A DNA stretch of 5,719 nucleotides, taken from positions 1 to 5,719 of the forward strand of contig CANOGI010000151.1 of NCBI GenBank assembly GCA_947565475.1, given 5' to 3'. How positions within the stretch are numbered: the stretch's first letter is position 1; each line of letters begins with the position of its first letter. Positions 4,638 to 5,719 of this stretch are shown one piece after another. This DNA comes from an uncultured Eubacteriaceae bacterium. Lineage in GTDB: Bacteria > Bacillota > Clostridia > Lachnospirales > CAG-274. Below the pieces are notes generated by a model, which ran no database searches, had not been told where the DNA came from, and saw nothing but the letters and a program-made list of their open reading frames with translations. Both the position numbers and the translations under genes were made by a program.

Positions 4638-5719
4638 ATGGCGGCTGGTGGCGGTGTGTTTACCACACAAAATAAGGTTTTGCCGGGGGCGTACATAAAT
4701 TTTGTATCTAAGGCGAGGGCGCTGGGCTCTATTGGCGAGAGAGGTATCGTGGCGGTACCTTTTACCGGTTCTTGGGGCAGGGAAAACGAGGTTATATCTT
4801 TAACGGCTGAGGATTTCCAAAAGTCTTGTATGTCTGTTTTGGGCTACTCTTATACAGATGATAAGATGATACCTTTAAGAGAAGTTTTTAAAGGGGCGAG
4901 GGAGATAAAATTATTCAGGCTTGGAACAGGAACGAAAGCGGCGGCGACAATCGGCACGGGAGACGATTGCCTGAATGTAACGGCTGTTTGCGGCGGTATC
5001 AGAGGAAACGATATAAAAATTGTTATTGAGGCTGATATTGACAAAGAGAAAAGTTTTGTCGTTAAAACACTGTTAGGCAGTGATTTTACGGAGGTTGACA
5101 GTCAGTCGGTTACAGATGTTTCTGAACTCGTCTCTAATGATTTTGTAACGTTTGGCGGCACAAAAATTACGGCGACGGCGGGAACTAATTTAACGGGTGG
5201 AACGGACGAGGAGATTACGGGAAATGATTATTCAGAGTTTCTTGACAAGATTGAGGCGGAGGATTTTACTGCGGTTTTATATGACGGGAATGATGATGTT
5301 ACAAAAGGATTGTTCGCGAGCTTTGTAAAGAGACTTAGAGATGACGAGGGGTACAAGGTTACTTGTGTACTCCACGATTACGCTAAAGCCGATTTTGAGG
5401 GGGTTATTTCCGTCAAAAACGAGGTTGAGACTGTTGGCGATATTATTGACAGGACAGGGCTTGTGTATTGGGTCGCCGGAAAAACGGCGGGAGCGGAAGT
5501 AAACGAGAGTTTGACAAACGTAAAATATGACGGCGAGCTCAGTGTTTTAGCGTCTTACAAAAAATCGGAGCTGAAAGAGTTTATCGAAAAAGGCGAGTTT
5601 GTTCTTTACGGCGATAAGGGTGAGTACAAGGTACTGAAAGACATCAATTCTTTTACGAGTGTTACCGCCGATAAAAACAGCGACTTTTCAAATAATCAGG
5701 TTATAAGGGTTCTTGACGC
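4638..5719 (+). CDS. Tail sheath protein (XkdK/YqbK-like), 3' end cut by window
   Basis: The contractile outer tube of the tail. The frame stays open from ATG 4638 to the right edge, giving 360 residues; homologues are about 440-480, so roughly 80-120 are missing. The N-terminus (MAAGGGVFTTQNKVLPGAYI) has the P-G-x-Y-I motif near residues 16-20, followed by GSIGERGIVAVPFTGSWG (30-47), the typical opening of the sheath family. LTGGTD (185-190) is the common G-G-x-D turn before the conserved core. VYWVAGKTAGAEVNESLTNV (276-295) is the strongest diagnostic segment, followed by FVLYGDKGEYKVLKDINSFT (321-340). A weak AAGGTGA (4625-4631) lies 6 nt before the ATG, 1 nt after the preceding stop. This gene makes the phage myovirus-like. 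Confidence 0.93.
   Translation, partial: MAAGGGVFTTQNKVLPGAYINFVSKARALGSIGERGIVAVPFTGSWGRENEVISLTAEDFQKSCMSVLGYSYTDDKMIPLREVFKGAREIKLFRLGTGTKAAATIGTGDDCLNVTAVCGGIRGNDIKIVIEADIDKEKSFVVKTLLGSDFTEVDSQSVTDVSELVSNDFVTFGGTKITATAGTNLTGGTDEEITGNDYSEFLDKIEAEDFTAVLYDGNDDVTKGLFASFVKRLRDDEGYKVTCVLHDYAKADFEGVISVKNEVETVGDIIDRTGLVYWVAGKTAGAEVNESLTNVKYDGELSVLASYKKSELKEFIEKGEFVLYGDKGEYKVLKDINSFTSVTADKNSDFSNNQVIRVLD

Overview
The window looks like part of the late structural (head and neck) module of a contractile-tailed (myovirus-type) prophage or phage of a Gram-positive, Clostridia-like host. The basis is strong AAGGAGG-type ribosome binding sites, moderate-to-low GC with A/T-rich intergenic DNA, ATG/TTG starts, and a gene order matching the PBSX/skin family of Firmicutes phages: scaffold, major capsid, head-tail connector, head closure (XkdH/YqbH-like), gp10-like neck protein, tail terminator, small conserved protein, tail sheath. 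The exact host cannot be read from the sequence.

Layout. Positions 2-136 hold the 3' end of a very A/T-rich gene that runs straight into an intrinsic terminator (135-161). A 145-residue protein of unknown function follows (189-626). From about 646 to 962 there is a compact locus that looks like a type I toxin-antitoxin cassette: a 29-residue hydrophobic holin-like toxin (739-828) with its own promoter and a leader that can hide its ribosome binding site, a long bidirectional terminator (838-887), and a convergent promoter on the minus strand that should make a short antisense RNA (about 928 to 838). A further terminator (966-995) and an untranslated leader (996-1106) separate it from the structural operon. 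From 1107 to the right edge, eight tightly packed plus-strand genes, several overlapping, encode the head and neck and the start of the tail.

How the genes work together. The scaffold directs assembly of the HK97-fold capsid protein into a prohead. The connector and head-closure proteins extend the portal and seal the packaged head. The gp10-like and terminator proteins form the neck/tail interface, and the sheath is the contractile outer tube. The tail tube gene would be expected just beyond the right edge.

The most notable part is the toxin-antitoxin locus between packaging-side genes and the capsid operon. Its toxin and antitoxin promoters and RNA leaders are near-copies of each other in inverted orientation, so both RNAs should begin with almost the same sequence.
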